Source: Citrus sinensis (Eukaryota; Streptophyta; Magnoliopsida; Sapindales; Rutaceae). From it: DNA of 64,000 nt. The stretch spans positions 28,183,001 to 28,247,000 of the forward strand of contig NC_068563.1 of assembly GCF_022201045.2 (NCBI RefSeq), written 5' to 3'. The position numbers and the translations under genes are program-made. The notes beneath the pieces were generated by a model. The model worked only from the letters and a program-made list of their open reading frames with translations. It did not search any database and was not told where the DNA came from. Of this stretch, positions 62,561 through 64,000 are shown piece after piece (the stretch's first letter is position 1; every line of letters begins with the position of its first letter).

Positions 62561-63881
62561 TTGAAACTTCCAACGTGCCTATAATTTAACAACAGTATCT
62601 TTTGCTTCTCTTAAATCTATCTGCTTCTGCTTCTGCCTCTGCCTCTTCTGATTATCCTTTTTTTTCTCGTTTTTGTTTTTGTTCCTTTTCTTGTTGCCAA
62701 CCCATTTCCACTCTGTAAAAGTATAGCAGAAATCTATCGGTATGGTTGAATGATCTTATGTTGATACCCACAAAAAAAACAAAAAAAAAAACAATAATTA
62801 TGTTTTCTGGAAGCATTTTTAATGTTTCATGATTGATCCCAGTATGGAGATACGAGCTTTGCAAAATAATAGCCATGTGAGTTTCAGGTGTGCAGGGAAT
62901 GGGAAGCCAAAACCTTTTCAACAATCATTCTTTCTTCTGTTTTGATCTTTTCTCAGTCTTTTTCCCATTATAAAGCTCTTTCTTTTACATTATCTTCTCG
63001 TCGCCTTCAGTAACTTGAGTCCTCTACATATATATTTACTTTGTCAAAAGTGCTTTCAGCAGCTCGTTTTGCTCAAAAACCCAACCCTAAAACAAAGAAT
63101 TGAATCATCTACCGGTCTCAGCTTCAATTATCAGGTACTATATATTCTTTCTTCTTATTATCTGCAAAACAATTTTCTTCTTGCGTTAGCTATATGGGAA
63201 GTCATGTACATAAATGGTCGCATAACATAAAAGTTGTAAATTTAGGGCTAGGGTCAGGCCTCCCGCCTCCGCCTTCACATGTACATGTCTACATGAATGA
63301 GGTTAAGAGAGCTTTTGCGTTTAGAGTGAAGGCTGAAGTTTACAACTCGTTTTGATGGTTCATTTTTTTTAAAAAAAAATTCTCATTAAATTCTTCTATT
63401 GATAAGTTTTTTGTATTCAATTTTCTATCACCATCATCATCACAGCAGCATTAGCTGTTACGGGCAGCTGTCTGTATTTAATCTGCTAGCTACCTAGAAA
63501 TTTGTTAGCTTCAGAACTCTTTTTACTGTTTTCTCCGTGCACAGAAGACATTCTCAGTCCTCCGAATTTGTGCCCATTTGAGTGACCAAATTGCCCTTAA
63601 AAAATATGAGGTGCTCTGAGTTTCTACTTTCTAACTAGCCACCAATCCTTTACTGACAGAATCTAGTGGTGTAAATCACAATGGATTGACCCAAACACCC
63701 TTCACAGTGCTTGCATATTTCATTTTCATTTTCGAAAACAATCGGTCCGCCGGTTCTCTTGTCCAGTTCATCATCAACACTGTGCCGCATCATTTATATA
63801 GAAAATTTACAAAACTGATTAATCAGGAAAAATGTGAATGCCTATTTGTTTTAATTTCGTGTTAATGGCTATTGCAGAGAA
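62560..63881 (+). promoter_or_regulatory. PHOT1-like promoter, 5' UTR and 5' UTR intron
   Basis: TATA-like cattataaagctc at about 62966-62978. A likely first non-coding exon ends at attatcag/gtacta (63134/63135), and a 5' UTR intron of about 740 bp closes at attgcag (63877), 4 bp before the ATG. The 62652-62924 and 63015-63230 open frames are in this leader and are not supported as genes. Confidence 0.5.
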
Positions 63882-64000
63882 ATGGATCAATCAGAAAAAT
63901 CACCCAAGCAATCATCTAAGGCGTGCGAGTCACCTTTGTCGAGAGACTCTCGTGGGTCCCTCGAAGTTTTTAACCCATCAACTTTCTCGACCCGACCGAC
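63882..64000 (+). CDS. PHOT1: Phototropin 1-like N-terminus (partial, cut by the window end)
   Basis: ATG at 63882 just after a splice acceptor opens a frame that runs to the window edge: MDQSEKSPKQSSKACESPLS followed by RDSRGSLEVFNPSTFSTRPT. The RDxRGSLEVFNPST block is a signature of the phototropin 1 N-terminus, before the LOV1 domain. Phototropins are blue-light receptor kinases at the plasma membrane with two FMN-binding LOV domains and a C-terminal AGC kinase; none of these domains falls in the window. The call rests on 40 residues plus its neighbours: MECR and the HAD hydrolase sit beside PHOT1 in Arabidopsis as I recall. Only the first exon start is visible. Confidence 0.8.
   Translation, partial: MDQSEKSPKQSSKACESPLSRDSRGSLEVFNPSTFSTRP

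Overview
The window reads as nuclear DNA of a flowering plant, most likely a woody eudicot. It is AT-rich, its genes are split by short GT-AG introns, it holds many transposon remnants, and the proteins are plant-specific families (group B MAP kinase, PRR7, RLCK-VII kinase, phototropin). Citrus/Sapindales is my guess only; nothing here fixes the species.

Layout. (1) Positions 1 to about 16,660 form one large, imperfect inverted duplication. The left arm ends near 7896, a spacer of about 700 bp carries a tRNA-derived SINE-like element, and the right arm runs from about 8596 to beyond 16,640. The left arm continues past the window start. Each arm holds two copies of a small basic-protein gene family (copies near 20, 5138, 13819 and 16624). 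All four carry different or partly shared lesions. Arm-specific insertions (a SINE and a hAT-like MITE on the left; a TIR element and a MULE-like MITE on the right) can be dated against the duplication, because the sister arm shows the empty site. The right arm also holds a second, tandem partial copy of the inner part of the unit. (2) 16.7 to 21.6 kb is intergenic, with a decayed Ty3/gypsy pol fragment on the minus strand. (3) 21.6 to 30.1 kb holds two plus-strand genes: an MPK13-like MAP kinase (6 exons, 371 aa) and a mitochondrial HAD-family hydrolase of the HDHD5/YKR070W type (12 exons, 387 aa). (4) 30.8 to 34.7 kb holds a minus-strand mitochondrial enoyl reductase MECR/ETR (10 exons, 375 aa), convergent with the hydrolase. 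(5) 37.5 to 42.9 kb holds the clock pseudo-response regulator PRR7 (10 coding exons, 871 aa) with an in-frame tandem duplication of a 99-residue histidine-rich module. (6) 42.9 to 49.8 kb is gene-free and holds a tandem repeat and a second copy of the MULE-like MITE. (7) 49.8 to 53.0 kb holds an RLCK-VII kinase related to PBL7/CDL1 (5 exons, 426 aa). (8) Two further MITEs with 9-bp target duplications follow, then a two-exon gene for a 97-aa single-pass membrane protein, and a minus-strand DUF604 (fringe-like glycosyltransferase) pseudogene with retained introns. (9) The window ends 119 nt into the first coding exon of a PHOT1-like phototropin.

How the genes relate. From memory, the Arabidopsis orthologues of the HAD hydrolase, MECR and PHOT1 are near-neighbours on chromosome 3 (At3g45740, At3g45770, At3g45780), and those of PRR7 and CDL1/PBL7 are adjacent on chromosome 5 (At5g02810, At5g02800). 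Both groups are interleaved here, so the window probably preserves an ancestral eudicot order that Arabidopsis split by duplication and gene loss. There is no operon-like logic; each gene has its own promoter. No CRISPR array, rRNA or functional tRNA was seen.
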